Assembly (NCBI GenBank): GCA_949130495.1
Contig: OX422216.1
Span: forward strand, 97,843,967 to 97,907,966
Length of the DNA: 64,000 bases
Reading direction: 5' to 3'
Source: Sambucus nigra
Taxonomy: Eukaryota > Streptophyta > Magnoliopsida > Dipsacales > Adoxaceae
This document shows, piece by piece, positions 1 to 12,664 of the stretch (positions within the stretch are counted from its first letter, which is position 1; each line of letters begins with the position of its first letter). The translations under genes were made by a program, and so were the position numbers. The notes beneath the pieces are model-generated. The model searched no databases and was not told the origin of the DNA. It was given only the letters and a program-made list of their open reading frames with translations.

Positions 1-1362
1 TTTCCACTCATTTCAACTAAACTGGAGCATGAGGATTTCCTGCCTCTTATTGACAAGATCACTAACAGAATCATGAGCTGGACTAATCATTTTTAGAGCT
101 ATAGGGGTAGGCTCAATCTTGTGATCTCAATTCTTTTCAGCATACAGATATACTGGGAAAGTATCTTCATATTACCCAAAAGAACAACTGAGGAAACTTA
201 CACTAAGCTGTGTAGATTCCTTTGGTCACGCCCTGATATGAGGAAAACCGTCTCTAAGGTTAAGTGGAGTGATGTTTGCATGCCAAAAGAGGAGGGAGGG
301 CTAGGTATAAATAACTCTCATGATTGGAACAAAGATGCCATGTTTAAAAACTTATGGAACTTATGTAGCAAGAAGGATATTCTATGGGTTGAATGGTGAA
401 ACATATATAAATTGAAAGGTAGATGCATGTGGCATATTCACAACCCAACCGATGTATCCTGGACTTGGAACAAACTATTTAAGCTGAGAGATAAAGTCAG
501 ACCCTTCATAAAAACCATCATTGGGAATGGGCAAAACACATTCATATGTTATGACCATTAGCACCCTCTTGGCCCACTATGGATGAAATATGGGAAAAGA
601 ACGATCTATGATGTAGCAAGCAGCCATAAAGCTAAAGTGGAAGACTTCTTTAAAAATGGTGCTTGGGCTTGGCCTTCATCTGTTACCTGGAAACTCAATG
701 AGATAAAACATACTGCTCTTCCACCCATCAACATCAGTTATGAGGATAGTATCATTTGGATTCCCATGGCAAATGGCCTTTTCACCGTAAACTCTGCATG
801 GAACTCCATTAGGCAGCATCTCAACCAACTAGTTTGGGGCCCACTGGTGTGGAACAACCGCATTGTTCCTAAATGTTCTTTCATTCTATGGATGGTCTAT
901 AAGGATGATATTAACACGAAGGACAAAACCTATGAGTGGGGTATTTCGTAAGATAATATTTGTGTTCTGTGTGAAAATGCTACAGAAAATCGTGACCATC
1001 TTTTCTTTAACAATAACTTTACTAAAGGGATATGGGAGTAGATAAAACACAACAACTCATATACAAGTGCCTCTAGCTCTTGGGATGATATAATTTTGGA
1101 TGTTGCCAATCACTTTGTTAGGAAATCTATAACTAACAAGATCAAATGAACCTCCTTTGCTGCTACCATTTACTGTATCTGGATGGAGAGAAACAAAAGA
1201 ATCTTTAAGAATATTAGATCCAATCATGCTGGTATCATGGATGAAATCACCTTCTTTGTCAGATGGAAATCTTATAGCTGGAAAAAATCGAGAAGAAATT
1301 TCAATAGCTGGCTAACTTGCATGACTTGGGGCCTAGATGAAAACTTGTTACTCTCAGATTAA
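1..1362 (+). pseudogene. LINE 1 ORF2, C-terminal part (end of RT region and zf-RVT domain)
   Basis: One reading frame runs from base 1 to a TAA at 1360 without a frameshift. Recognisable blocks are the post-RT segment (motifs GRLNLV and IYWESIFILPK), the GGLGI block, and the zinc-finger-like zf-RVT region (PKCSFILWM, then CVLC). The end is the CIWMERN block and a basic tail. In intact plant LINEs this protein nicks target DNA and copies the element RNA. Here about six in-frame stops (near 103, 397, 559, 949, 1039 and 1147) break it. At least those near 559 (TGG to TAG), 949 (a glutamine codon to TAA) and 1147 (CGA to TGA) look like G:C to A:T changes. It is a dead copy, with about the same divergence as the other LINEs here. 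Confidence 0.85.
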
Positions 1363-1432
1363 TATGTTTTGTTGTTTTTTGTTTTTAAGTTATTTGCTTA
1401 GGGTAAATTTCATCTGCGAAATTTGACCTGGG

Positions 1433-1444
1433 GGGGTGTGCCCC
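1433..1444 (+). other. 3' UTR hairpin of LINE 1 (GGGG-TGTG-CCCC)
   Basis: Four G, a TGTG loop and four C lie about 50 bases before the A-rich tail. Equivalent hairpins occur in LINE 3, LINE 4, LINE 5 and the non-coding element at 10471. It may be the template-recognition structure of the LINE reverse transcriptase; that role is inferred. Confidence 0.5.
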
Positions 1445-1506
1445 TCTTTTGTTTATCTATGTACATATGTCCTTTGTTTTATGTTATTCTTATTTACCCA
1501 AAAAAA

Positions 1507-2868
1507 TAACTTTTGTGTGTGCACTTTTGGCAGATATAAATTTTCTCTGTGCATATGCCATATACTTTTCTTATTTAAGCATATTTAAAAATGGGCATTA
1601 TGTATTTTTTAGAATACATTTTAAAATATAAATAACACTTTTTATGTTTTTGCATTTGTGCGAAAATGATCAAATTTTCTCTTTAGTTTAGAGAATTTAT
1701 TTGTTGTTGGCTTTACTCTCGACATTACTACAACATGGAATATTCTCGATGTATCCAAGATTTTCCTCGTAGTAGCGACGGATGTTGTCCCAACTCTAAA
1801 ATTCTCTAGAACTTGCTGCAGCCTAGTTTTTGCTGTAGGTTCGCTCTAGCGACACATTTTCCCACTACAGCAAAGCTCAAGCTACAACATCGGATCTGTT
1901 ATAAAAAGGCAATATTTTGAAAAGATTGCATTGTAGCTGTCATATCTTTTGGTGTGTTATGAAAGAAATGTGTGGAAAATAATATCTTAGCTCCTCTTAG
2001 ACTTGGGGCCACATGTTTGAAATGGTTATTTAGCTCTTCTTCTTCCCACAAACAAGTTAAGGTTTTTTGAAAGATTTTTGCCTCAAGCTTATATCATAAT
2101 ATTTTCCAGACAGTAAACCTTCTTTGTATTTTTGAGATATTGAAGTTTTTCAACTTTAATCTAAAATATTTTTGAGGTTTCATTACTTCACAATTAATCC
2201 TTGAACAAATCTCTTTCTAATTTGTTCTTGTGCAATTTTAGAATTTTGATATCTCAAAAATATTTTGTGAGTTTATTTTGAGTTGCCAAACAATTTTATA
2301 CACTTCCCTCAACCCTTAGGATTCTCACATCCTTGTAAGTAAATATACACATTACTGGCTTCTCACTTGTTCCATTGGAACAATAAAAAGATTTCTTCAA
2401 ACTTTAAAATAACATTTTTTGTGTATGATTTGACGACATTGGTCGCGGACCAAAATCGATGGTGGTTGTGTATCGTTCTTCAGTTGTCGGCACTTTCCTC
2501 GGAGGATATGGTGTGAAAGAGTGTCTAGTTGTTCATATCATCGTGTGGTTATAAGTCTTTCTCTTTTAGTTGTAAAACTCTACCATAGTGTATTTGTCGT
2601 TTTGTCGACCCGAGGTTTTTTCTTGTTGTGATTTTTTCCTCGTACTCTTGGTGTTGCGATATATTTTTTACCTTTATGCACTTAGATTAAATCACTAATA
2701 TTGAAATAAAATTTGGTGTAATATACTTGGTAAATAATTTGCCACATAGACCATAGTTTTTGTCTTTTACCCATAAAAAGAAATTAAAGGAAAATCTTAT
2801 CTCTTTTTGATAAGAAATTTTAATTGGGGATCATTTGTCCATCTCGATTTCAAGCACACGCATTCTCA
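1507..2868 (+). mobile_element. Element A: 5' LTR, right-hand part
   Basis: AT-rich non-coding sequence ending in CA, two bases before a primer-binding site. Bases 2144-2560 are repeated in direct orientation at about 19920-20345. Bases 1730-2140 are repeated in inverted orientation at about 19310-19685. These long matches at both ends of a gag-bearing internal region show that this is an LTR. Its left end is missing because LINE 1 lies there. I see no gene in it. Confidence 0.7.
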
Positions 2869-2870
2869 AC

Positions 2871-2882
2871 TAGTATCAGAGC
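2871..2882 (+). other. Primer-binding site of element A (initiator tRNA-Met type)
   Basis: TAGTATCAGAGC differs at one base from TGGTATCAGAGC, the complement of the 3' end of plant initiator tRNA-Met. That primer is usual for Ty1/copia elements. It lies two bases after the LTR end. Confidence 0.8.
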
Positions 2883-4153
2883 TAGACCTCACTTTTGTAG
2901 GTTTGATAACTTTGATGTAGATATAGTGTGTGTGAGAAAGAATTTTCGCATGTGGGATCGTATTCGTGATTCAATTGGTGCACCTAATTTCCATGTTTTT
3001 ACTGGACTAGTAACCCCATTCGACTTTTTAAATCATTGTATTTCTAACATTGAAGATGTTTATGTTAGTAGTAATGACAGTGATAGTGAAGAAGATGATC
3101 TGCAAACATTACGACAAGATTTATATAGCATCCAAAAAATTATTACAAATTAATGTGATTCTATATGCTAAGTTAAAACGATTTAAAGAAGGAAAGGTCG
3201 TTAAAAAGAGTGAAGATGATTCCTCTTCCCAATTGTCTATTGAAAGGTATATTTTATTAGAAAAGATCAAAACCCTTAAAAATGAGAAAACAAAAATTTC
3301 CAATGAGCTTCTTTTTCTAAAAGAAGAAAATAAAATTTTCCAACTTTTGGAAGCTCATGGTCATGCCCTGTTTTCTAAAATCAAGTCCATTGATGTCGAC
3401 TTTAGTAACTTCCTAGATTTACTTTAAAAATGAATATCAAATTTGTGAAAAATCCAATATCAATCTTTCAAAAAAATTGAAATATAAAAATTAAATCTTG
3501 GATTTTAGAAAATTAAATATTCTTAGAATTCAAAGTGTTTCCAAAAATTATCAAAAGAAAGGGAAATGCATTATTAATCATTCAAAGGGGGAGAATATTG
3601 TCCCTCTTATTTGTGATAAGAAAAATCATATGCTTAATCATAAGAGACCTAAGAAGGACTTTGTTTGTTCTTATTTTCATAAAAAAGGTTACCTTAGATA
3701 TTTTTATTATAAGTTGAATAATATTCAACATTTTGAGAAAGTTGTTCCTAAACCAAAAACCCAAATGACTAGACCAAAAAGTTCTAAATGTGATTATTGT
3801 CACAAAATTGGTCATTTGAGGGAGTTTTGATTTTTACTCAAACCAACCTTAACTTTGCATTATAGTAAGAGTGGTAAGATTTTTGTGAGGAACAACAAAG
3901 GTCAAAACATTTGGGTTCATATAAATTTTCTTATAAACCTGTTAATAGAAAATTATGTGTTAATAAGAATCTAAATGTCTTTGAGAAAAGGGCCTGAGAA
4001 AGAGAGGCAAAGTAAAGAAAATGTGCCTAATGACCCATTTAAACCCGAGGCTCCTCGTGTGAGTCATGTATGGGTCAGGAAGGACATTTCAGATGAAATT
4101 AAACTTGGAGCTAAAGATATTTCGAAATTGGTTCCCTCCACCTTTAAACGCTA
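2883..4153 (+). pseudogene. Element A gag remnant (copia-type)
   Basis: A frameshifted gag-like region. In order it has an acidic block (NDSDSEEDD near 3073-3100), and a lysine- and leucine-rich probable coiled coil (3180-3420). A second basic part follows, with a zinc knuckle near 3788-3828 (CDYCHKIGHLREF). There the last cysteine of CX2CX4HX4C is replaced by phenylalanine and a stop follows. A final block reads HVWVRKDI near 4065. The same order (knuckle, then WVRK or WVRR) occurs in the gag of elements B and D, so they are related. Gag coats the RNA and forms the particle. No protease, integrase or RT follows, and the copy is not functional. Confidence 0.65.
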
Positions 4154-4537
4154 GAGGTTGTTTTGTTTTGGGTCATAGCTATTTTTAGCATTTATTTTCA
4201 TATATCTTATGCTAGGCTATGTAATTTTGATTCATGTTTGGGTTTTTATATCATTTGTATCATCTTTGATAACTCATATGTGAATCGTTCATCTTCTTGA
4301 TTTGTTCTTGCTTCATATCTTGAATATTCAAAAGGATTTTGTTTTTGAGAATACTTTTCTTTGGTTTTTCTAAATGTATGTTTAGGATTGTCACATCGAG
4401 TGGAGGATAATTTATTGATATGTGTATGTTTATACCAATGAATTATAAAAGTATTTTCATTTTACCTTAGATACATATTTTTTGCTTATGCTTATTATCC
4501 TCGGATTTGGCGTATTTTGTAGGGCTTTGCATTATCT
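4154..4537 (+). other. Element A, non-coding internal region, part 1
   Basis: AT-rich sequence with no supported ORF, between the gag remnant and LINE 2. Its last seven bases (ATTATCT, 4531-4537) recur at 9247-9253 after LINE 2, which fits a target-site duplication. Confidence 0.5.
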
Positions 4538-4565
4538 TTAATTCTTAACTTTGTGATTTCTCTAG

Positions 4566-5387
4566 ATTGATAATGGTCCATGTCAATTTGCATGTATGAC
4601 TATCATACTCAAGAAATGGCAAGCTAACTTTAACTTCAGTAAAGACACAATGAAGAAAATTCCTATTTGGGTAAAGCTCCACGATATACCAGTCCAACTC
4701 TGGAGTGAGGAGGGTCTTAGCTACTTTGCTAGCTCTGTGGGACTCCCCTTGTACGCTGATGAAATAACTGAAGAGATGAACATGATAACTTATGCTCGTA
4801 TCTATATTGACGTTGATGCTAAAGAGACTTGACCTAATAACATTAATGTTATTATGGAGGATGGAGCTAGTGTACCAGTCAGAGTGGAGTTGAAAGCTAA
4901 ACCTCCATCATGCCCAAATTGCCTTGTGTTTGGTCACAATCTCAGTGCTTGCCCTAACCACAAAAAGGAAGTCCTACTGCTAACCAAGCCTTCTACCTCT
5001 ACTGGTACTACTACGCAGGTGGAAGAATGGAATAAAGTCACTAAATCTAGGGCTCAAGCGAAGGGCATTCCTCAGGAAGGTGTAGAACACAACCACAGAA
5101 AATATGACCTCCCTTATGCAGCCAAAGTTGTTACTGAATATAATAGCTTTGCCATTCTAGCCCTAGATGAAGTAGAAGACTCTAGAGCTGCAGAAAACAC
5201 TGATGCCAAAGAGGATGAAGGAATAGAGGAGATGTCACAAGATAAGACCACCCCTGCCCCTAGTGGAATTGTTCTAAAGGTGAAAACCATTGATGTTATG
5301 GCTAAAAACTTATCTATCTGTGAACCTACTTTAAGTCTGGAAGTAAGAAGAAAAAGCAAAAGAAGAAAGGAAATTCCAGTTTGGTGA
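4566..5387 (+). pseudogene. LINE 2 ORF1 (DUF4283 plus CCHC zinc knuckle)
   Basis: The C-terminal half of a DUF4283-type ORF1. The reading starts at DNGPC (truncated), passes IPIWVKLHDIPVQLW and AKPPSCPNCLVFGHNLSACP (a CX2CX4HX4C knuckle near 4908-4950), and ends in a charged linker at TGA 5385. In plant L1 elements ORF1 is an RNA-binding partner of the ORF2 enzyme. It lacks the first half of the domain and has a TGA near 4830. ORF2 begins about 47 bases downstream. LINE 3 carries the same protein in a more complete form. Confidence 0.8.
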
Positions 5388-5433
5388 AGATACAATATGG
5401 TGCTAAGGGAGGAGGAGATAACCCAAAGATAAG

Positions 5434-8400
5434 ATGTTCAAGCTAGCTTCTTAGAATAGTAGGGACCTCAGTTCCCCCCACAAGCAGGATGAAGTTAGGA
5501 AATTCATGCGAGATAATAAACATTGATCTCATTGGTCTGATGGAGACAAAGGTTAGACTTAACCATATGAATGTTGTCAAGAATAAATGTTTCTTTAACT
5601 GGAACATGGTCCACAACTGCCTAGCTAATGGTGGTGTGGCTAGAGTCATCTTAGCTTGGAATCCTAATGTGTTTGAGGTGGATGTTTGTGACCTCCATAA
5701 TCAAGCTATATTCTGTAAGGTCAGTATTGTGGGATTAAATAAGAGTTTCTTTACAACTTTTGTCTATAGTTACCTGTCAATAAAGTTGCTTTATGGGACT
5801 TCCTCAGATGCAACTTTAACTCCACCCTCAACCAAGAATGGATCATTATGGGGAACTTCAATATTATAAGAAGCTACGAGGAGAAGAATGGTAATCTGGG
5901 GATTGACTTCAGAGCTGTGGAGGAATTCAACACCTGTATTGAGGACATCCAAGATGGGACATGAACTCCACATGGTTGTGGTTCTCTTATAAAAATAAGA
6001 GTGGGGGTTCTTCTTGCATTTAAACTAGGATTGATAGAGTTCTTCAAAACCATGCGTGGAGTGCCTCCTTTCCTAATAGTCAGGCTAACTACCTCTATCA
6101 AGGCATTTCTGATCACAACCCCATTGTGATCATTTTCTTACGTTCGATGAATGCTAGACCCAAACCTTTCAAGTTCTATAAATTTTGGATGAAGCATGTT
6201 ACATTTAGGGGGATTCTCAATGAGTCCTGGCAGGTTGAGTGCACTGGGAACCCCATGTTTATCCTCTCCACTAACCTTAGAAGGCTTAAAACCCCTCTCA
6301 AGAGTCTGAACAAGAGGTTTTACTCCAATATATCTATTAGAGTTGAGGAAGCTAAAGCTCTCCTCGATCAAATTCAGTCCAATTATAATAATGATGGAAG
6401 AAATTCTGACCTGTGAAGGGATGAGACTGAGTTATCAACCCACTACAACCACCTTAGAGCTATTGAAGAATCCTACTTTAAGTAGAAGGCTAGGGTTAAT
6501 TTGCTCCAGCTGGGGGATATGAACACTTCCTTTTTCCACAAAAGAGTCAACCACAATTGTGCTAGAAGAAAGATCCTCATAATCTAAAATTCTCATGGCC
6601 ATGTCATTGAGGGAAGTGATGTTGTTGCCTTTGAAGCTTTCAGCTTTTTCCAACATTTATTCTCTTTTGATGATGTGAACATTTACATGCCTTTCAACAT
6701 TGAAAACCCGATGGTCAGAAAGCTCACTCCAATACATGTTGCGGATATCATATCCTTACCATCCTATGAGGAGATTAGAGAGGCCATATTTTCCATTAGC
6801 TCTAATAAAGCACCTGGTCCTAATGGATTCAATGTTGCATTCTTTAAGAAAAACTGGGATGTTATTGGCACTGAGGTGACCAAGGCTGTGATGCACTTCT
6901 TTCTCACTAAAAAAATGCCTAGATAGTGGAATTGTGCCATTCTTGCCCTTATTCCTAAGATCCCTAACCCTTCAACTATGAGACACTTCTGACCTATTGC
7001 ATGTTGCAATACCCTCTTACAAGTGCATCTCTAAAATCTTAGCTAGCAGGATCAAGCCCCTTATGTCTCACCTTATTAGTGAACGGCAATCTACCTTTGT
7101 TAGGGGGAGGTCTATTGCTGATAATGTTTTACTTCTACAATAAATTATCAGGAACTATAACAGAAACACTGGTGAAGCTAGATGCACTATAAATATGGAC
7201 ATCACTAAGGCTTATGGCACTGTGATCTGGGAATTTCTGTTTGATATTTTGAAGCAGGTCAACCTCCCTCAGATCATGATCACCTAGATTAAGGAATGTG
7301 TTACCACTGCCTGGTACTCCATCAGCCTCAATAGTGTTTCTCATGGATTCTTCAAGGGCTCCAGAGGTCTTAGATAAGGTGATCCTCTATCACCTTACCT
7401 TTTTCTTCTAGCTATGGAAAGTTTCTCTTGTCTTTTGGATCAACACTGCAGCAATATGGGGTTCAAGTTCCACCCTAAGTGCAAGGATATAGGGCTTAAC
7501 CACCTTTGCTTTGCCGATGACTTGGTGATTTTCCATGGGGGAGATGAACAATCTGTTGAGTGCATTAACCATGTTATTGAAGAATTTTCCCTTATCTCTC
7601 GGCTCTGCCCTAACCTGTACAAAAGCAACATTTACTGTGGGGGGATGGAGGAACATTAGGCCCATAACCTTGCTGCCATTATTGGTTTCCAACTACAGAA
7701 ACCCCCTTTCAAGTACCTGGGAGTTCCCCTGTTCGCTACCAGATTAAAGAATGAGGACTGCAAAGATCTTATCTCTAGACTTACTGCTAGGATTAAAAGC
7801 TGGACCAACAAGCTTCTTAGCTATGCTGGAAGACTTCAACTAGCCCTTTCTGTCCTCTTTAGTATACAGATGTATTGGGCTAGCTTGTTCATCATCCCCA
7901 AAGGGGTTATCAAGGCTATAGATCAGCTGATCAGGGACTTCATTTGGAATGGCATTGATTTAAAGCATAGTGGAGCCAAAGTTGCTTGGGATAAAGTCTG
8001 TAAACCTAAATCTGATGGGGGTCTTGGTCTCAAGTGCATTAAGGAGTGGAATATGGCTACAATGATGAAACACATTTAGCAAATTTGCAGTAACAAGGAG
8101 AGCCTTTAGGTCAAATGGTGCCATACTTATAAAATTAAAAGAAGAAGCTTATGGGCTCTCACTATCCCTAGTGATTGCTCATGGACATGGAGGAAAATTC
8201 TAAAAATGAGGAGGGGTTGCATACCTCTCATCAAGTCCATCATTGGCAATAACAATAACACCTTTATATGGCATGATAATTGGCATCCTCTTGGCCCTCT
8301 ACAACCTTTATTTGGGGATAGGACCATTTATGATGCTGTAAATAACTCCACTGCCAAAGTTGTTGACTTCACTTGTGATAATAGATGGAGATGGACCTCT

Positions 8401-9039
8401 TCCATTACTTGGAACTCATTGACATTCAGGTTGGACCCCTTCCTATTATCTCGACCCTTCAGGATAAGGTTTCCTGGGTTCCTTCTTCTTCTGGGATGTT
8501 TTCTACTATGTCATCTTACCAATCCATATGTAGTCACTACCCCATTATGGAGTAGGATAAGTTTGTGTGGAACCATGCCAATATTCCTAAGTGCTCCTTC
8601 ATCTCTTGGTTGGCCTGCTGTAAGAGTCTTGTCACCAAGGACAAACTTATGGCTTGGGGGATTGTGGACAACAATAGATGTAACTTGTGCTCTGATGGGT
8701 TTGAGACCCTCAACCACATCCTAGATGATTGCCCTTATGCCAAGGAGGTGTGGATGGAGATTCTCTGTTGGAATCAGTGCTATAGGACCATGACTTCTTG
8801 GGAGAGGGAGATGGAGAAGGTTGTGGAGTATGCCAACAATAATACTTTCCTCAACCCTTTGGATGGAAAGTAATGGTAGTATCCACAATAGATGGGCTAA
8901 AGCTCCTATCCATCTCTTGAGAGACATTGAAAGCATGATGAAGATCAGAATCAATAGCTGGAAGAGTACTTGCAGAAACTACACCAACTGGATGGTGTGC
9001 AACCAATGGGGTCTGCCTGAGTCCATGTTGTTCCTTTGA
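5434..9039 (+). pseudogene. LINE 2 ORF2 (endonuclease, reverse transcriptase, zf-RVT)
   Basis: The order matches plant L1 ORF2. An APE-type endonuclease (LIGLMETKV near 5530, VARVILAW near 5637) is followed by reverse transcriptase. RT blocks are SSNKAPGPNGF near 6800, LALIPKIP, the catalytic block CFADDLVIF near 7508, a post-RT region, and zf-RVT (IPKCSFISWL near 8580, CNLC near 8680). The end is the WME tail. Several frameshifts and more than ten stops separate these blocks. The first stop, in the SWN motif near 5452, reads TAG where the family has TGG. It normally makes a cytoplasmic and nuclear RNP with ORF1; here it is dead. Confidence 0.85.
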
Positions 9040-9253
9040 TCCCTTTGAGCCTCTCTCTTGGGGGCTAGTTTTTATTGCTTGTTGATCTTGTGTGCCCACC
9101 CCTTTTGCTCTATTTTTTTGGCTTGGTAGATTTGTCTCTTTGTTGTGGGTATTCTTTGGCCTAGGAGCATGTTCCTAGTTGCCTTGGTTCTCTTCCCTTG
9201 TATAGTTGTTTCCCTTTTTGATATATTTTATTTACCAAAAAAAAATATTATCT

Positions 9254-10470
9254 CAGGGCTTCATTAGTTATTTTTATGATTAATTGAGCTTGCTGGAACA
9301 TGTTTAGGACTATGTGCTTCATGTATATCTTTTAATCCTATATCATGATCATTTTTGGTTGTACATTGCTTCATCGAAAAATTCAAAAAGTTTTTTAGGA
9401 CAATCATGTTTATGCATTTTTGGATCCATGACATATTTTATATATCAAAATGGCTTTTTTGATCATCTTTCCTTGTGTTTGGGAATACGACACATGCTTT
9501 ATGGGATGAATTTGATTTTCTTTTAAGTCTTATAAACTTTGAGATAACTTGTGCTTGAGAATACACTATCACATCTTGTTCCACTTTACACAGCACTACA
9601 AATTGTATAGATGCCACTGTATGAGGAATGACAAATTTGTACAATCTTTTACAAATGTTTCAAAGATTGGACGATGCTACCTTGGAAAATTAGAAATAGT
9701 ATCCCATCTTAGTAATGAACGAGTGAAAGTCGCTAAATGCAAAAATAATTTTGAACAAAGTGATGCTTTAAAGATATATATCCATCCAAAATTTCATAAC
9801 ATCAAGGATGTGAGACTGAAGGTTTTAACCAAATCTCTCATTGGGAAGAGAAAAGTGTTAATTGAAAATATCTTAAATCATGTTTGAAATTTTCACTATT
9901 ATAGAAGTTTTGAGTCATTTGTTCTTGCATTGTTATTCTTAATTGAACTCGAGCTTGAGTGTACTCTTTCAATGGAGTTCTTTGTTTTTTATTTTTCACG
10001 ATCGAGATACTATGTTATGTTTCTTGGTTAATGCTCTCATCATGTTATTTATCCTTTTATGGATAAGATTTTCTTGATTATGAACATTGGACATAAAACT
10101 CGAATTTTGGTTAGTGTGACATTATTTCTTATATTTTGTTTACATATAAAAATGAGTCTTGGTGTTGTTCTCTTAATTCATAAATGTTTGTATCATTTGC
10201 TTTTGATCTTACTCTCTTCCTCATGTAGTATATTTTGCAAGTTTCTTACAAAGATTTATTTGAAATGCATGTTTGGGGATATTTCTCTTTGTTGAGTGAT
10301 GAAATTTTGGTATATAATTGCTCTTGTTTAGTCTTTATTGGCTTTAGATTTGATGTTTCTTATTCATGTTCTTAGATTATGTTGTTTTACCTTGACATTG
10401 ATATTGATATAATAGTTACATATATGTTGGTATCAATGTTTTGCATTTGGAATTAATATGCTACATCCAA
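9254..10470 (+). other. Element A, non-coding internal region, part 2
   Basis: AT-rich sequence without recognisable coding potential. One 112-codon frame at 9549-9887 is open, but I recognise nothing in it. The stretch continues part 1 across the LINE 2 insertion. Confidence 0.45.
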
Positions 10471-11756
10471 ATGTTTTTTTTGGTAAGTAAGAAATGTATA
10501 AATAAACAAAAGTAAATACAACAAAAGGGAGGGCATACCCTCCCGATACTAGCGCACAAATGCAAACTATCCAACAAAGAAACACGAGCCAAAGCACATA
10601 TACCTCCCCATAGAAACCCAACCCTAGGGTGTGTAAACCCCAAAACAAGCCAATAAAATAGAAAAGAAAGTAAAAAGAACAAGCGCCTACCCAATAAAGA
10701 AATAGACCCAAACCTCGGGCGCGCATGCCCAACCAGTAATGAACAAAAAAAAGGCCAATAATGGCAACCAAAATAACAGGAAGAAAACAACAAAACCAAG
10801 GGCACAAAGGCCCAACCCAAGCCCTAGTTGGACCATGAACCATCCCGAGTAGACAACCCGTAACTGATCAGGAGAAAACCCGAACACATAACACCCGCCC
10901 AATAACACGCTGAACCGGATCAACGGATCAACAACAGCTAGAAAGAGGCATAGCACTAACACCAATATGCGGCCCTAAAAAGTTACAATTACAACACAGT
11001 AAGCATGGTGGGGAACCACCCAGCCACACCGTCCGTTTACAAACTAACCGGAAACCAACACAATCGTTAGTAGCAACATCAGGGAAAATCCAAAAGAAAC
11101 ACTCTAATAGGGAGAAACACATGGTAACAAGAAACCTCAACTCCAGCCATCGTAAGAACAGAGGATACGTACGGTGAACCCAGTACACCTACAATCGCCC
11201 TGAAACAACCCGTGATCGCTTCTGTTTAGCTATACCCAAATCCCAAACCGAAACCCACAAAACCAGTTCCAAACCACAGTTTCCAGCACTCGAGTCAACC
11301 ATACACCAACAAAAGACCACAACCATCAACCTTACATGAAGCATCCTGCTAAAAGTAGCAGTCTCAGGAAGGTTTTCGTTAGTAAGGTGAAAGGGACAGT
11401 TGGACATAGTTGGGTCTCGTGCTAGGTGACGTCACCGGGGTCAAAAAGCAAAGAAATTCCAGATATGGTAGCCACCCATCTTGGTCTGACATGAAGCATT
11501 CCATTAAGATGGCGGCCAAGTGGTAGAGAGTGGGAACCAAAATCCAGAAAAATTGGAGAAGAATCGATTTACGAACACATCACAATCCAGTCAGACATGA
11601 GGCCCATAGCGACATGGAATGCAAAGTCTCCTCAATGTAGCGTGGGGTGGGTATGACACAAAGAAGAGGGATGAATCATAAAGGGGGAAGGTGGAGGTGC
11701 AAACCAAACCCTAGAGAGAGAAGCTCTCAAGCGTCCGAAGAAGGAGGCATTATCCA
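10471..11756 (-). mobile_element. Non-coding LINE-like element with LINE 3' end
   Basis: Read on the minus strand, it begins with a TTGAGAG-rich leader that loosely resembles the LINE 3 5' UTR. It ends with GGGAGGG-TATG-CCCTCCC (10527-10544), then TTTACTTT..., TTACTTACC and A8 (10471-10478). The hairpin and tail are those of the L1-clade LINEs here, but no ORF1, endonuclease or RT block is present. The minus-strand ORFs of 70-136 codons are rich in W, L, F and C and match nothing I know. I read it as a non-autonomous derivative mobilised by the LINE enzyme. No clear target-site duplication was found. Confidence 0.6.
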
Positions 11757-12664
11757 TATATTGTTTTGATCATTCTATTTTGATCATAGTTGATAGGAGG
11801 CTAGAATAAATTTTCATTATCTCTTAATATATCCTATATCCTTGGTGGTTGCTAATCAATTTTTTACCCATCGCCTTCATATTTGGATTCTTTTGTGACC
11901 AAGAATTTGCCTTAGTTCATAATTTTGGACATATTTCACAGAGCCTCGAGTTATCATGCTTTATCATCTATTTTTTACTAGTATGCTTTTTATATTCATG
12001 TTTCATGAGTTAGGATTAGAATCTTAGATCCCTCACTTGGTATTTTATTCTTATCTTTTAGTTGTATATTCCTTGATATTATCTTTGTAATATCAACTCG
12101 CAACTTTTCTATCATACACTCTTTGCTCATTATGCTTCACGTGATGTTTAGTACATTTTGAGTATTTTATGCTAAAACAGTGATGATGGTTTATATCTAT
12201 TTGGTTTGCTATAGCATTATTGATCATTTGTGCCTTTATATGATATACCATGTGATTGATATCTCGTATTTCTAGCATCTCCTTACACTCATTATAATAC
12301 ATATGATGATTTTTGCACTCTAAGCGTATTTTCTCTATTTGTCTTTTATAGCTACGTTCCTTGTGTCCTTATTGATTCGGTTTCTTAATCTCTTCATCTT
12401 TACTAAAATAGGGAGAAGTTTCCTATGGGGAGAGAAGACTTGATTAAGGGGGAGATCAATTTGTGACAAAAGAATCTAGCTATAGGATAAAAGGAGAGAA
12501 AAAGTGTTTTCTTGGGTTATACTTTAGGCTATACCATGCCGGGAGATTTTAGTTAGGGATAATAGATTTTTAGCAATTTAGGTGATATATATTTGGCCGT
12601 TACTTATCATAGTTATCATTATTACCTTATTTATTGTTACCTTGTGTTCATATACGATTTTAAC
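11757..12664 (+). other. Element A, non-coding internal region, part 3
   Basis: AT-rich, with no supported gene. A purine run AAGGGGGAGATC at 12447-12458 resembles a polypurine tract but no LTR start follows. Bases 12665-12675 (TTTTATCTCAA) are the left copy of the LINE 3 target-site duplication. Confidence 0.45.

Larger units (their letters stand above)
1..1506 (+). mobile_element. LINE 1: L1-clade non-LTR retrotransposon, 3' part
   Basis: Only the 3' part lies in the window. It holds the end of ORF2 (see next entry), a 3' UTR with a G4-TGTG-C4 hairpin, and a tail reading TTATTTACCC followed by A7 at about 1494-1506. Similar tails close LINE 2 and the LINE insert at 15604. Downstream sequence is LTR-like, so the copy sits inside the 5' LTR of element A. 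The left edge of the window cuts it, so 5' truncation cannot be judged. Confidence 0.85.
4538..9245 (+). mobile_element. LINE 2: L1-clade retrotransposon, 5'-truncated
   Basis: Starts inside the ORF1 DUF4283 domain and runs through ORF2 to a 3' UTR ending TTTATTTACC plus A9 (9237-9245). A 7-bp ATTATCT at 4531-4537 and 9247-9253 is the likely target-site duplication, so the left boundary follows from it. 5' truncation is usual for target-primed reverse transcription. The copy is badly decayed, with many stops and frameshifts. It lies inside the non-coding body of element A. Confidence 0.85.

Noticed and set aside
10433..11188. Overlapping minus-strand ORFs that look like hydrophobic membrane proteins
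   Set aside because: They lie in the non-coding LINE-like element, overlap each other in different frames, and their W/L/F/C bias follows from base composition. No family is recognisable.
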